A DNA stretch of 64,000 bases from Paraglaciecola arctica BSs20135 (GTDB taxonomy: Bacteria > Pseudomonadota > Gammaproteobacteria > Enterobacterales > Alteromonadaceae). The notes beneath the pieces were generated by a model that was not told the origin of the DNA, searched no databases, and saw nothing but the letters and a program-made list of their open reading frames with translations. The stretch lies in contig NZ_BAEO01000031.1 of the NCBI RefSeq assembly GCF_000314995.1, forward strand, positions 62,001 to 126,000. The letters run 5' to 3'. This document shows, one piece after another, positions 56,218 to 64,000 of the stretch (the first letter of the stretch is position 1; every line of letters starts with the position of its first letter). The translations under genes and the position numbers were made by a program.

Positions 56218-57177
56218 TCATTTTTCGACAACCGTTTTTCCATCACTTAGGAGTTTGTAAAGCGCACTGTCGGTCGTCAGTACAAGGGTGGTTTTTTTAT
56301 CAATAATAGTCTGGTACGTTTTTAGGGTTTTTACGAAGTTGTACAGCGAACGTGATTCTTTGGACTTGTTATATGAATTAGCATAGATTTCAGTGGCCTT
56401 AGCGTCTGCATCACCTTGAATTGTTTGTATGGTTTTATATGCCACCGACTCTATTTCGCGAAGATCTTTCTCCATATTTCCAATTATTTTATTGGCTTCA
56501 CCTGCCCCCTCTGAACGAAAACGTTCAGCAATTTGTTGTCGCTCACTGATCATGCGTTGATAGATTTTCTGGCGAACACTTTCGTTATAATTGATCCGTT
56601 TAAATCGAATATCCAAAAGCTCAATGCCAAATTCCAAGAGTTTATTTGATGCTGCGGCATAAATATCCTGTTCGACTTGACGACGGCCACGGGTAATAGG
56701 AAGAAGCGTGCTGATGTTTGCATTTTCTAATAAAGGATCTACCGCTGGTTTTCGATCCTTTGTAGTGCGGATAATTTCTATGAGTTCATGTTTAGCAACA
56801 GCATTTCGTGTCTCACTGCCAAGTATGTCTTCCAGCCTAGAAAGTGCGCTACGTTCATCTCGAAGTCGTAAAAAATATTGTAACGGATCTTTTATTCTCC
56901 ATCGCCCGAATGTATCGACAGTAATATAGAGCTTATCTTTAGTCGGCATATCGTTGGCCGCTCCATCCCAAAGTAAGATACGTTTTTCAATTCGATTGAC
57001 GGTTTGAATAAACGGTACTTTTAGCTTTAACCCTGCATCTGAAATGACTTCGCCAATAGGCTTGCCAAATTGTGTGATGATGACTTGTTCTGTTTCATCG
57101 ATCTTGTAGAGGGATTGAACTAATACAATTATCCCTAGAAAAACTGACACTGCTAATGTGATTAGTAGCTTTTTCAT
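56218..57177 (-). CDS. hflC: SPFH-domain protein HflC
   Basis: A protein of 319 residues with an N-terminal membrane anchor (LLITLAVSVFLGIIVLVQSLY) and a prohibitin/SPFH domain (DETEQVIITQFGKPIGEVIS, KTKDR-type central region, RIFKRINYNESVRQKIYQRM-type helix). HflC with HflK forms a large membrane cage around FtsH. It overlaps the hflK gene by one base. It lies outside the usual hfq-hflX-hflKC core context and may be an accessory paralogue. Confidence 0.85.
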   Translation of the reverse strand: MKKLLITLAVSVFLGIIVLVQSLYKIDETEQVIITQFGKPIGEVISDAGLKLKVPFIQTVNRIEKRILLWDGAANDMPTKDKLYITVDTFGRWRIKDPLQYFLRLRDERSALSRLEDILGSETRNAVAKHELIEIIRTTKDRKPAVDPLLENANISTLLPITRGRRQVEQDIYAAASNKLLEFGIELLDIRFKRINYNESVRQKIYQRMISERQQIAERFRSEGAGEANKIIGNMEKDLREIESVAYKTIQTIQGDADAKATEIYANSYNKSKESRSLYNFVKTLKTYQTIIDKKTTLVLTTDSALYKLLSDGKTVVEK

Positions 57178-58151
57178 TATTGGTTTCCTTGTTGACGATT
57201 TAGGTTTAGCAATGGCAGTACGTTTCCAGCTTTCACATCCAGAACGATTTTTTGTTCAACCTGTGGTAGCACTTCCGCCATCGTTTCTAAGTACAAGCGG
57301 CGTTCGGTCACTTCGGGGGCTTTAACATATTCGGTAAGCAAAGCATTAAATTTGGAAGCATCGCCTTGTGCTTGATTTACCCTTTGAATGGCATAACCTT
57401 GTGCTGCTTGGATGTTTTGATCCGCTTTACCTCTTGCCCGTGGCACAGCTTTGTTGTACTCCCCATGGGCGACATTGATCATTCTTTCTCGTTCCTGTTG
57501 AGCCTCATTCACTTCATCGAAAGATGATTGAACTGGGTCGGGAGGATTAACATTTTTAAGTTGCACTTGGTCAATGCGTAATCCCATTTCATATAGATTA
57601 ACGACCTCCTGCATTTGAATTTGTGCATTCGTTTCTATTTCTTGGCGTCCAACGGTCAGTACTTCGTCCACTGTGCGATCCCCGACAACTTCGCGCATTA
57701 CCGACTCAGAAATATCTCGTAGTGCTTCACCTGGGTCTCGCACTTTAAATAAAAAGTCGAAGGCGTTCTCAATTCGAAACTGAATCACCCACTCCACTTG
57801 TGCAGTGTTCAAATCGCCTGTGACAATTGTCGTTTCTAAATTCCATTGTTGCTTAGATGCCACTTGATTCACAAAGGTAGCTCCGGGTGTTCCAAAACCA
57901 AACTCTTCTTTCAACTGACGCTTGATAGGCACCTGTATTACTGTGTCTACACCAAACGGAATTTTCCAATGAAGTCCCGGGTCAAGAATCTGATGATAGT
58001 GTCCAAAGCGTTGCAACACGCCAACTGATTCGGCAGACACTGTGTAGTAACTGCTGAATCCAATATAAAGTATGATCGCGGTGATAACGCCCAAAGTGAT
58101 AGTTTTAGGTGAAACTTTTATATCCGGTAATTTTTGTAGTTCTTGTGCCAT
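57177..58151 (-). CDS. hflK: SPFH-domain protein HflK
   Basis: A protein of 324 residues with a membrane segment near residues 17-38 (TITLGVITAIILYIGFSSYY) and the SPFH start VSAESVGVLQRFGHYHQILD. The C-terminal half has the long helix ending in PLLNLNRQQGNQ. Core HflK proteins carry a Gly/Pro-rich N-terminal extension that is absent here, which supports an accessory paralogue. It is coupled to hflC (one-base overlap). Confidence 0.83.
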   Translation of the reverse strand: MAQELQKLPDIKVSPKTITLGVITAIILYIGFSSYYTVSAESVGVLQRFGHYHQILDPGLHWKIPFGVDTVIQVPIKRQLKEEFGFGTPGATFVNQVASKQQWNLETTIVTGDLNTAQVEWVIQFRIENAFDFLFKVRDPGEALRDISESVMREVVGDRTVDEVLTVGRQEIETNAQIQMQEVVNLYEMGLRIDQVQLKNVNPPDPVQSSFDEVNEAQQERERMINVAHGEYNKAVPRARGKADQNIQAAQGYAIQRVNQAQGDASKFNALLTEYVKAPEVTERRLYLETMAEVLPQVEQKIVLDVKAGNVLPLLNLNRQQGNQ

Positions 58152-58423
58152 GGAAATCTCCTAATAAATTGTTTCGGTGCCAATTTCAGCGACATTGCTA
58201 TTACTATGTCGATGCGCTGGCACAACTAAATGGATGTGCATTAGTTGCCTGTGAGGACACGCCCGTAAAATAGAATTTTCAAGCACTGTCAGCATAAAGC
58301 TGGCGACAACTTAGACAGGTTGAATATTTACATTACAAAGAAGCAGTAGTGCCCCTCCATAAAATGTGTTCACCAATAGTGACTGAAGTAAGTGGCATGG
58401 CGCTTCAACCTCCACTTTCGTAA

Positions 58424-59068
58424 TTATCTCGATTGAGCGATAAAAGACTTCCATTGCGATACGCGAGGGATAAACATCGGTACTCGTTTTTGATATTCGA
58501 TATATTCCTCACCAAATTCTTTTATTACTGCTAATTCCTCGCGTTTGGACAGTCGGTAATAGATAAAGATAATAACCGGTAATAATCCGACAGAAAAAAG
58601 TGTTGGCCAATGCACTACGCCTTCACCAAACAAGGCAATAAATAACCCCGTGTATTGTGGATGCCGTGCCAAGGCATAAAGCCCATCGGTCACCAATTTA
58701 TTCTCTTTTCTGGCTCGATGTACCTGACGCCAGCCTTGAAAAAAGATCCCGATGCCAATGAATAGCAAAACGTAGCCCAAAATCATTGAGATCATCATCC
58801 CCGTTTCACCCATCCCCATCAAAGAAGACCACAGATTGGCATTGAGTCCGGTTCGGTCAAGACCACCAAAACGTGCAAGTAAGTAAATCGTTAATGGAAA
58901 TCCATACATTTCTGCATATAGCGCAATAATAAAAGCTTGTACCACCCCTGCCCCCGCCCATTCGTGCCAAGACGAAGGGGCCAAATATTTATACATATAC
59001 CATGAGACAAGCACGATTATGATTAGCGCTATTACCCACATCCCTGAATGTGCTATTTGTTCGTTCAT
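58424..59068 (-). CDS. Isoprenylcysteine methyltransferase-like membrane protein
   Basis: An integral membrane protein of 214 residues. ICMT/NnrU-like C-terminal motifs are RKENKLVTDGLYALARHPQY (SAM-binding RHPxY) and FGEEYIEYQKRVPMFIPR. These proteins are probable membrane methyltransferases of unknown substrate and are common in copper-resistance clusters. The 59068 start follows AAGGCGA. It is last in the copper operon, one base after the DUF5676 stop. Confidence 0.8.
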   Translation of the reverse strand: MNEQIAHSGMWVIALIIIVLVSWYMYKYLAPSSWHEWAGAGVVQAFIIALYAEMYGFPLTIYLLARFGGLDRTGLNANLWSSLMGMGETGMMISMILGYVLLFIGIGIFFQGWRQVHRARKENKLVTDGLYALARHPQYTGLFIALFGEGVVHWPTLFSVGLLPVIIFIYYRLSKREELAVIKEFGEEYIEYQKRVPMFIPRVSQWKSFIAQSR

Positions 59069-59069
59069 A

Positions 59070-59330
59070 TTATTTCGCCTTACTTCCAAAGAAGTTATAG
59101 AGAGGCACCCAAATCAGTGCGATAAACCAGCCGTATGCGTAACTTTCTAATGCGCCTATGAAAAAGCTTTTCCAGCTTATCCATTCAAATCCAGGTAGTA
59201 GTTTTAACCAGACTTCATACATAGCTTGCTCAGGAAACAGCAGACCAAACCCTACACAGACGCTAAAACTCATAAGTAAAAATAAGCTCGTTGCATGCCC
59301 AAAAGCGAAAAGTGATATTTTATGCTTCAT
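59070..59330 (-). CDS. DUF5676 small membrane protein
   Basis: A protein of 86 residues with two hydrophobic segments (LFLLMSFSVCVGFGLLFP and ESYAYGWFIALIWVPLYNFF) and the conserved WLKLLPGFEWISWKSFFIG between them, matching DUF5676. Function is unknown; it is often found beside CopA and YHS genes. It overlaps the YHS gene by 11 bases, so it is coupled to it. Confidence 0.8.
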   Translation of the reverse strand: MKHKISLFAFGHATSLFLLMSFSVCVGFGLLFPEQAMYEVWLKLLPGFEWISWKSFFIGALESYAYGWFIALIWVPLYNFFGSKAK

Positions 59331-59628
59331 GCTGTTGTCCCTCGTTTACTAGTAATGTGTTTGGCTTTTTACTCAATTCGGCTTTATTTTCATCAAACTT
59401 TTCTAAACACGTTTTAGAGCAAAAACGAAACAATTTTTTGTCAACTAACTCTCCGTACCCCTCATCATCCGCGACTTGTTTTCCGCAAACCGGATCAATA
59501 AAAATTTCTTTATCTTTAGGTTTTTCATGGCCGTGATGATGGCCATGGGTCATATGTGCGCCACAACCAAAGCGCATAAAAAGGTAAAATAGTCCTGCGT
59601 AAATCAATAGCGTAAATAATCCGCCCAT
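59320..59628 (-). CDS. YHS-domain membrane-anchored protein
   Basis: A protein of 102 residues. An N-terminal membrane segment (FTLLIYAGLFYLFMRFG) is followed by a His-rich linker (MTHGHHHGHEK). A YHS domain comes next (IDPVCGKQVADDEGYGEL, RFCSKTCLEKFDENK), whose cysteines bind metal. YHS domains occur at the end of many copper ATPases and deliver metal. It is downstream of the HMA-like gene in the copper operon. Confidence 0.85.
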   Translation of the reverse strand: MGGLFTLLIYAGLFYLFMRFGCGAHMTHGHHHGHEKPKDKEIFIDPVCGKQVADDEGYGELVDKKLFRFCSKTCLEKFDENKAELSKKPNTLLVNEGQQHEA

Positions 59629-59698
59629 GAGTTTTTCCTTTAATTAATAGCCCTGTAAATTTAATGTATATTTCAATTGGATCTGACAGCTAGTCATG

Positions 59699-60082
59699 TC
59701 ATATCCTCGTTTTCTTGTGCTTCGAGTGATTCACTTGAGGACTGGCATGACAGCTCCAAGGCTTATGTTTAGCGTTATCTCTGATGTTTTCATCAACAAA
59801 CTGGTAATAGCCTTCTTTTAAGTTTGTCCACCAATCGTGTGAAATATCAGCACCATGTGTTTTTATTATGTTTTCTATGCTGTCCAGCTCACAATGCGTG
59901 GCGTCATAACCTATGTGCAATGTTTGTTTGGCTTGTTCGAATGAAACGGCATCAATACCAAAAGTCGCGTCAATATCACGAACAATGGCGCTAATATTGG
60001 CTTCATCGGTGTTGCAAAGTTTTAGATGACGAAGTACCAAATTTGCTTCTGTCACCCCTACTCTGTGATCTAAATCGCTCAT
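59699..60082 (-). CDS. HMA-like small protein of the copper operon
   Basis: A protein of 127 residues with a ferredoxin-like core pattern (NLVLRHLKLCNTDEANISAI, then FEQAKQTLHIGYDATHCELD) resembling heavy-metal-associated domains but without the CxxC metal motif. The tail has KPWSCHASPQ. It may be a degenerate metallochaperone or a regulator. It lies 69 bp after the cupredoxin gene. Function is not established. Confidence 0.6.
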   Translation of the reverse strand: MSDLDHRVGVTEANLVLRHLKLCNTDEANISAIVRDIDATFGIDAVSFEQAKQTLHIGYDATHCELDSIENIIKTHGADISHDWWTNLKEGYYQFVDENIRDNAKHKPWSCHASPQVNHSKHKKTRI

Positions 60083-60151
60083 ATTTTATTCTCCTATTTT
60101 TGTGTTTGCATCAGGCATCACATCGCCAGTTGAGTGGGCTTTGCGCCCGCA

Positions 60152-60505
60152 TTACTCGACGATTAACTCGCCTAGGTACATTTTCATTTGGCAGTGAAAT
60201 GGATAACGTCCAGGTAATGCGGCGGGTATGCTGACACTCACTTTTTTGTTTAACGGTAAGGTGGCATTAATATCCAAATCAGGGATAAGTAATGTCTCAG
60301 AACAAGAGGACGCATCTACTCTTGTAAAAGTGATCGCAGTGTCTTTATTAGCCGCTATTTTGATAGTTGACGGTTGATATACTCCATCTTTAACGACTAT
60401 ATCAATCGCTCCATCTTGCATAGCCACGTTGGGTGGTTTGTACATCCAAAACCACCAGACAATGAGCAGTATCAATCCGAATCCAGCTACGTTAATCCAC
60501 ATCAT
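60152..60505 (-). CDS. Membrane-anchored cupredoxin-like protein
   Basis: A protein of 117 residues with an N-terminal membrane anchor (VAGFGLILLIVWWFWMY) and a cupredoxin fold (VVKDGVYQPSTIKIAANKDT and the C-terminal PGRYPFHCQMKMYLGELIVE). The copper ligands would be a Cys or His in the DASSCSETLLIP loop plus HCQMKM. It may accept copper in the periplasm for CopA. It follows copA by 12 bp. Confidence 0.82.
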   Translation of the reverse strand: MMWINVAGFGLILLIVWWFWMYKPPNVAMQDGAIDIVVKDGVYQPSTIKIAANKDTAITFTRVDASSCSETLLIPDLDINATLPLNKKVSVSIPAALPGRYPFHCQMKMYLGELIVE

Positions 60506-60517
60506 AATTTCAAACTC

Positions 60518-62878
60518 CTAATGTTCTTTTGCTTTAAAAAAACGCAAACGATTGGCATTGGTCACCACAGTAAGGGATGAAAACGCCATGGCTGCACCTG
60601 CAATAACTGGACTCAGTAAAAGACCAAAAAAGGGATAGAGGACGCCTGCTGCAAAAGGAACGCCTGCAATGTTGTAAATAAACGCGCCAAACAGGTTTTG
60701 CTTTATATTGGTAAGGGTGGCTTTACTGACGGCTATGGCATCGGCTAAACCATGCAAAGAGCCGCGCATAAGCGTGATATCTGCACTCTCAATGGCCACA
60801 TCAGTACCGGTTCCAATGGCAAAGCCTACATTGGCATGAGCCAGCGCTGGGGCATCATTTATGCCGTCGCCGGTCATGCCAACTATTTCGCCATTGGCTT
60901 GGTATTCAGCGACTTTTTTGGCTTTGTCTTCTGGCATCACTTCAGCCACAAAATCAGTGATCCCCACTTTGCCAGCTACTGCATGGGCGGTCATTCGATT
61001 GTCACCGGTTAACATAACAACGCGGATCCCATTATTCTGAAGACGCTTAATAGCTTCAATCGAGTCCGATTTAATTGGATCTGCTACGGCAATGACAGCA
61101 GCTAACTCTGCATCAACGGCAAAATACATAGGCGTTTTAGCCTCTGCTGCCAGTTGTTGAGCCTTGTCTACGAACTTATCGATTGCAATGCCCTGCTGTT
61201 TCATCAATTTTTCATTACCAAACAACAGTTTTTTGTTTTGCAACGTTGCTTCTACACCCATGCCCGAGAGTGAGGCAAAGTCAGTGACTTTTTTAGGGGA
61301 AATCCCCTTATCTGCCGCAGATTCAACAATTGCCATGGCCAGAGGATGTTCCGAACCTGCCTCCAGACTGGCGACTAACAGTAAAATTTCATCTTCAGTT
61401 TGCGAACCGGCAACGATAATATCCGTTACCTTAGGTGCCCCTTCCGTTATCGTGCCTGTCTTGTCGAGTACCATGGTAGTGATCTTGGATGCTGTCTGTA
61501 AGGCCTCACCGTTACGGATTAAAACGCCCGCTTCGGCTGCTTTGCCTACTCCGACCATCACTGACATCGGCGTAGCCAGCCCTAATGCGCATGGGCAAGC
61601 AATAATCAACACAGTCGTCGCGGATACCATGGCATAGGCGATAGCGGGTGAAGGACCAAAATTCAACCACACCAGTGCACTCAACACCGCGATAATCATT
61701 ACAACAGGTACAAAGTATGCAGATATAACATCGGCCAGCCGCCCTATTGGGGGTTTTGAATTTTGCGCACGCTTAACCATATTGATAATCTGCGCCAGTG
61801 CAGTATCTTTACCTACTCTGGTGGCCTTAAAAACGATTGAACCTGATTTGTTGATAGTGCCTGCAACCACCTGCCCACCCTTAGATTTTTCCACGGGCAT
61901 AGGTTCACCGGTAAGCATAGATTCGTCGATTGAGGTATGCCCTTCAACCACATCGCCATCAACAGATATTCTTTCACCGGGACGGACTCGGATTAAGTCG
62001 TTCAAAAGTACGTCTTCTATAGGAATATCGATGTCTTTATCATCCCTGATAACTCTGGCCGTTTTTGCCTGAAGGCCAATCAAACGTTTGATAGCCTCAG
62101 AGGTTTTTCCTCTTGCCTTTACTTCAAGCGCCAAACCTAAATTAATCAAACCAATAATCATGGCAGTGGCTTCAAAATAGACATGCCGAGCCATTAAAGG
62201 AACAATTTCTGGAGCAAACACCACCACCATGGAATATAACCAGGCAGTACCGGTACCCAATGCAATCAATGTGTCCATATTAGCGGAATGATTTTTAAAT
62301 GAATTCCAAGCTCCGTTGTAAAAATGTTTACCCGCAAACACCATAACACCCAGTGTAAGCAAGCCAATTATCAGCCAGACTAACCTCTCTGTGTCAGTAT
62401 TCACGGTCATTTCACCGACAACCAAACTGTAAATCATTAAAGGCACACCAAGCACCAAAGCAAGCGTCATATCTCGCATTAGCTTTTTATAATACTGCCA
62501 ATCGGCTTGCTCTTTTTCATCTAACGCTTCCTCTTCGGACCCGCTAGTTGATACCTTGGCGTTATAGCCAGCCTTTTCTACCGCTTGAATTAATGTGGTT
62601 ACATCCACATTTGTTTTGACTTGCACGGTTCGTTGAGCGAAGTTCATCTCTGCTGAATGCACGCCAGACACTGACAGCAAAGCTTTTTCAATTTTACTCA
62701 CACAACTAGCACAACTAGCACCGTCAATTATTAACTCATGTTCGATCATTTCGTTTCCTGTCGCAGTCGATTCCAAGGTCTTAGAGTGACTAGCCGTTTT
62801 AACGTTGGGCTGTTCTGATTCGGTTTGGCAACATTTGTGGGGACTTCCCGCACCTTCTTTGTGGCTATCAGTATTCAT
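60518..62878 (-). CDS. copA: Copper-exporting P1B-type ATPase CopA
   Basis: A P-type ATPase of 786 residues. It has one N-terminal HMA domain ([19 protein letters not shown]), preceded by a CC pair near residue 16. It also has the actuator [13 protein letters not shown], the membrane metal site [13 protein letters not shown], the phosphorylation site DKTGTITEG, and the hinge [11 protein letters not shown]. The CPC motif and the domain layout indicate Cu(I) export. It is 22 bp downstream of the CueR-like regulator, in the same operon. Confidence 0.95.
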   Translation of the reverse strand: MNTDSHKEGAGSPHKCCQTESEQPNVKTASHSKTLESTATGNEMIEHELIIDGASCASCVSKIEKALLSVSGVHSAEMNFAQRTVQVKTNVDVTTLIQAVEKAGYNAKVSTSGSEEEALDEKEQADWQYYKKLMRDMTLALVLGVPLMIYSLVVGEMTVNTDTERLVWLIIGLLTLGVMVFAGKHFYNGAWNSFKNHSANMDTLIALGTGTAWLYSMVVVFAPEIVPLMARHVYFEATAMIIGLINLGLALEVKARGKTSEAIKRLIGLQAKTARVIRDDKDIDIPIEDVLLNDLIRVRPGERISVDGDVVEGHTSIDESMLTGEPMPVEKSKGGQVVAGTINKSGSIVFKATRVGKDTALAQIINMVKRAQNSKPPIGRLADVISAYFVPVVMIIAVLSALVWLNFGPSPAIAYAMVSATTVLIIACPCALGLATPMSVMVGVGKAAEAGVLIRNGEALQTASKITTMVLDKTGTITEGAPKVTDIIVAGSQTEDEILLLVASLEAGSEHPLAMAIVESAADKGISPKKVTDFASLSGMGVEATLQNKKLLFGNEKLMKQQGIAIDKFVDKAQQLAAEAKTPMYFAVDAELAAVIAVADPIKSDSIEAIKRLQNNGIRVVMLTGDNRMTAHAVAGKVGITDFVAEVMPEDKAKKVAEYQANGEIVGMTGDGINDAPALAHANVGFAIGTGTDVAIESADITLMRGSLHGLADAIAVSKATLTNIKQNLFGAFIYNIAGVPFAAGVLYPFFGLLLSPVIAGAAMAFSSLTVVTNANRLRFFKAKEH

Positions 62879-62900
62879 AAATCCTCATATTTAAAAACAT

Positions 62901-63314
62901 TCACTCTGGCATCTTGTTGAAATCATCTATCAAGTGACAAATAACATTTCCACTTGGTCGTTTATCTGGTTTATCACCCCAACTTTCGACTGCGACGTGC
63001 ATTCTTGCTCTGAGTCTCAATGTATCTTGAAAACGTTGTTCAGTTTCATGTAGGCGGTTGTCTATTAATCGCCTAACCGTTGGACAAGGAGACTCTCCCT
63101 CGTCCGCTTTATGAAAAATCTGCTTAATGTCATCTACTGAAAAACCTAAATCCCTTGCGCTCAAGATAAAACGCAGACGGTTTTGATCGTTTGGGCTATA
63201 AAATTTGTAACCATTGTCAATCGACTTTTTCGGTTCTAACAAGCCAATTCGTGTGTAGTACCGCACCGTATCGGGGCTTACACCGAGCATTTCCGCTAAT
63301 TGTCTGACCTGCAT
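62901..63314 (-). CDS. MerR family regulator, CueR-like (copper-responsive)
   Basis: A regulator of 137 residues: MerR winged helix (MQVRQLAEMLGVSPDTVRYY) and a long dimerisation helix. Cysteines occur at ESPCPTVRRL (near 78) and GNVICHLIDDF (near 128), not in the canonical CueR loop spacing. It precedes copA in one operon, and a CueR-type dyad lies upstream. Zn or another metal remains possible. Confidence 0.8.
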   Translation of the reverse strand: MQVRQLAEMLGVSPDTVRYYTRIGLLEPKKSIDNGYKFYSPNDQNRLRFILSARDLGFSVDDIKQIFHKADEGESPCPTVRRLIDNRLHETEQRFQDTLRLRARMHVAVESWGDKPDKRPSGNVICHLIDDFNKMPE

Positions 63315-63389
63315 TTATTGGTCCTCCTCACTTCTAGCTAATCATGTAACCGTACCGATCCTATGACTAAATCCTAGGTATTGAACCTA

Positions 63390-63420
63390 ACTGTAAACCT
63401 GTGAGCTGGACACAGGTCAA
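63390..63420 (-). promoter_or_regulatory. CueR-type promoter/operator
   Basis: Read on the minus strand: -35 TTGACC (63420-63415), a 19-bp spacer and -10 TACAGT (63395-63390). The dyad ACCTGTG-7-CACAGGT (63397-63417) closely resembles the E. coli copA promoter. It should drive the regulator-copA operon, so the regulator would be autoactivated. Confidence 0.85.
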
Positions 63421-63650
63421 GCGATTTTTGTTTACTTAAATATGTAGTTAAGATGAGTAAATAGAGAAGAGAAAATATGGTTCTTGACGCTAAAGGCTAT
63501 AAAGGAGTTTTCTAATTCTTCTCCATGCTCAATTGGAATGGCATTTAAACTAGACACCTCAATTAATGGTGCGACAAATCACTTTCTCACTTGAAACTAA
63601 CCCTCTTTGTTTTGTGTAATGACATACTAGTATTTACACAAATATATTAA

Positions 63651-63664
63651 TTGACCTTGATCAA
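63651..63664. promoter_or_regulatory. FNR/Anr-like box
   Basis: TTGACCTTGATCAA fits the FNR pattern TTGAY-N4-ATCAA. It lies in the gap to the right of the copper operon. A single such match can occur by chance; the regulated gene is outside the window. Confidence 0.4.
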
Positions 63665-63689
63665 TATTTCACGGCAATTGGATTACAAG

Positions 63690-63716
63690 TTGATTACATT
63701 TTTGTAATGTAATCAA
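63690..63716. repeat. Inverted repeat with GATTACAT half-sites
   Basis: Arms TTGATTACAT and ATGTAATCAA around 7 bp. Further GATTACA copies flank it (near 63681 and 63719), so several related half-sites are clustered, as in regulator-binding regions. Confidence 0.5.
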
Positions 63717-64000
63717 TAGATTACATATTAGAAGGGACTTGAATGACTGTACTTCCCAGAAGATTATCTAGAATTTATGCATTTCCATATTGAATAATCT
63801 ATGTCAATCAGCATGTTAGATCGTGCAAGCAGTATGCTGCTTCCTTTGAGGTTAAAATTCGTTATGATATTTAACGCACAAAATTTGTTTATTGTTGACT
63901 ATCCGCAAAAATATCGTGTTTTGACTGACCGATGTTTAGCTCAAATAATTGTGCGAGTCCTCCAAAATATAGACGACACTAAAAATACCTTAGTGTAACC

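Larger units (their letters stand above)
63421..64000. other. Intergenic region at the right edge
   Basis: No gene is supported here up to the window end. It contains an FNR/CRP-like box at 63651-63664 and an inverted repeat at 63690-63716 that probably belong to a rightward gene starting at or beyond the edge. Confidence 0.45.

Noticed and set aside
63801-63998. 65-codon frame at the right edge
   Set aside because: No recognisable family, no clear ribosome-binding site, and it lies in an otherwise regulatory-looking gap.

Overview
The window looks like a chromosome segment of a marine gammaproteobacterium of the Alteromonadales (Glaciecola/Paraglaciecola-like). This is inferred from the alaA-yfbR pair, the AnmK/NagZ/MurQ locus with its TonB-dependent receptor and HutC-type regulator, the low GC content and the style of the metal-resistance genes. 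No rRNA, tRNA, CRISPR array or intact insertion sequence was recognised.

Region 1 (1-16758) is mostly core genome: the end of a glutathione peroxidase, cmoM, a Nif3/YbgI protein, a small Lys/Ala-rich protein, a DUF2189 membrane protein, an LRAT-like hydrolase, alaA and yfbR. A compact amino-sugar/peptidoglycan recovery locus follows: murQ, a sodium:solute symporter, a NagZ-like GH3 enzyme and anmK on the minus strand, and divergently a TonB receptor and a GntR/HutC regulator. A D-lactate dehydrogenase (dld) comes next. Together they form a route that imports anhydro-muropeptide sugars, phosphorylates anhMurNAc, cleaves MurNAc-6P to GlcNAc-6P plus D-lactate, and oxidises the D-lactate. ATACC-containing inverted repeats in the divergent intergenic region probably bind the regulator.

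Region 2 (about 17140-29600) is an AT-rich accessory, defence-like island. It begins at a dGTPase gene cut off just inside its HD motif. It holds a second yfbR-type HD nucleotidase with a WYL regulator, facing an operon of three unrecognised genes. A 27-bp inverted repeat covers the -35 box of that operon. A tyrosine recombinase follows, then a tightly coupled three-gene operon (calcineurin-like phosphoesterase, P-loop ATPase, unrecognised alpha/beta protein) and an AbiH-family gene. The two three-gene cassettes are the best candidates for an undescribed system.

Region 3 (about 30190-63420) is a large metal-resistance block. Its parts are a czcICBA-like efflux operon with a PII-like gene; a CDF-transglutaminase-CDF operon facing a CadR/PbrR-like regulator with a textbook 19-bp-spacer operator; merR and merTPCA with merC frameshifted; a second czcICBA-like set plus another CDF transporter; an APC permease, an ATP-grasp-like protein and HflKC paralogues; and a copper module (CueR-like regulator, CopA, cupredoxin, HMA-like, YHS, DUF5676 and ICMT-like proteins) preceded by a CueR-type promoter. 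The missing 3' part of the dGTPase gene is not seen anywhere in the window. Regions 2 and 3 may therefore belong to one element that ends beyond it; this is inference only.
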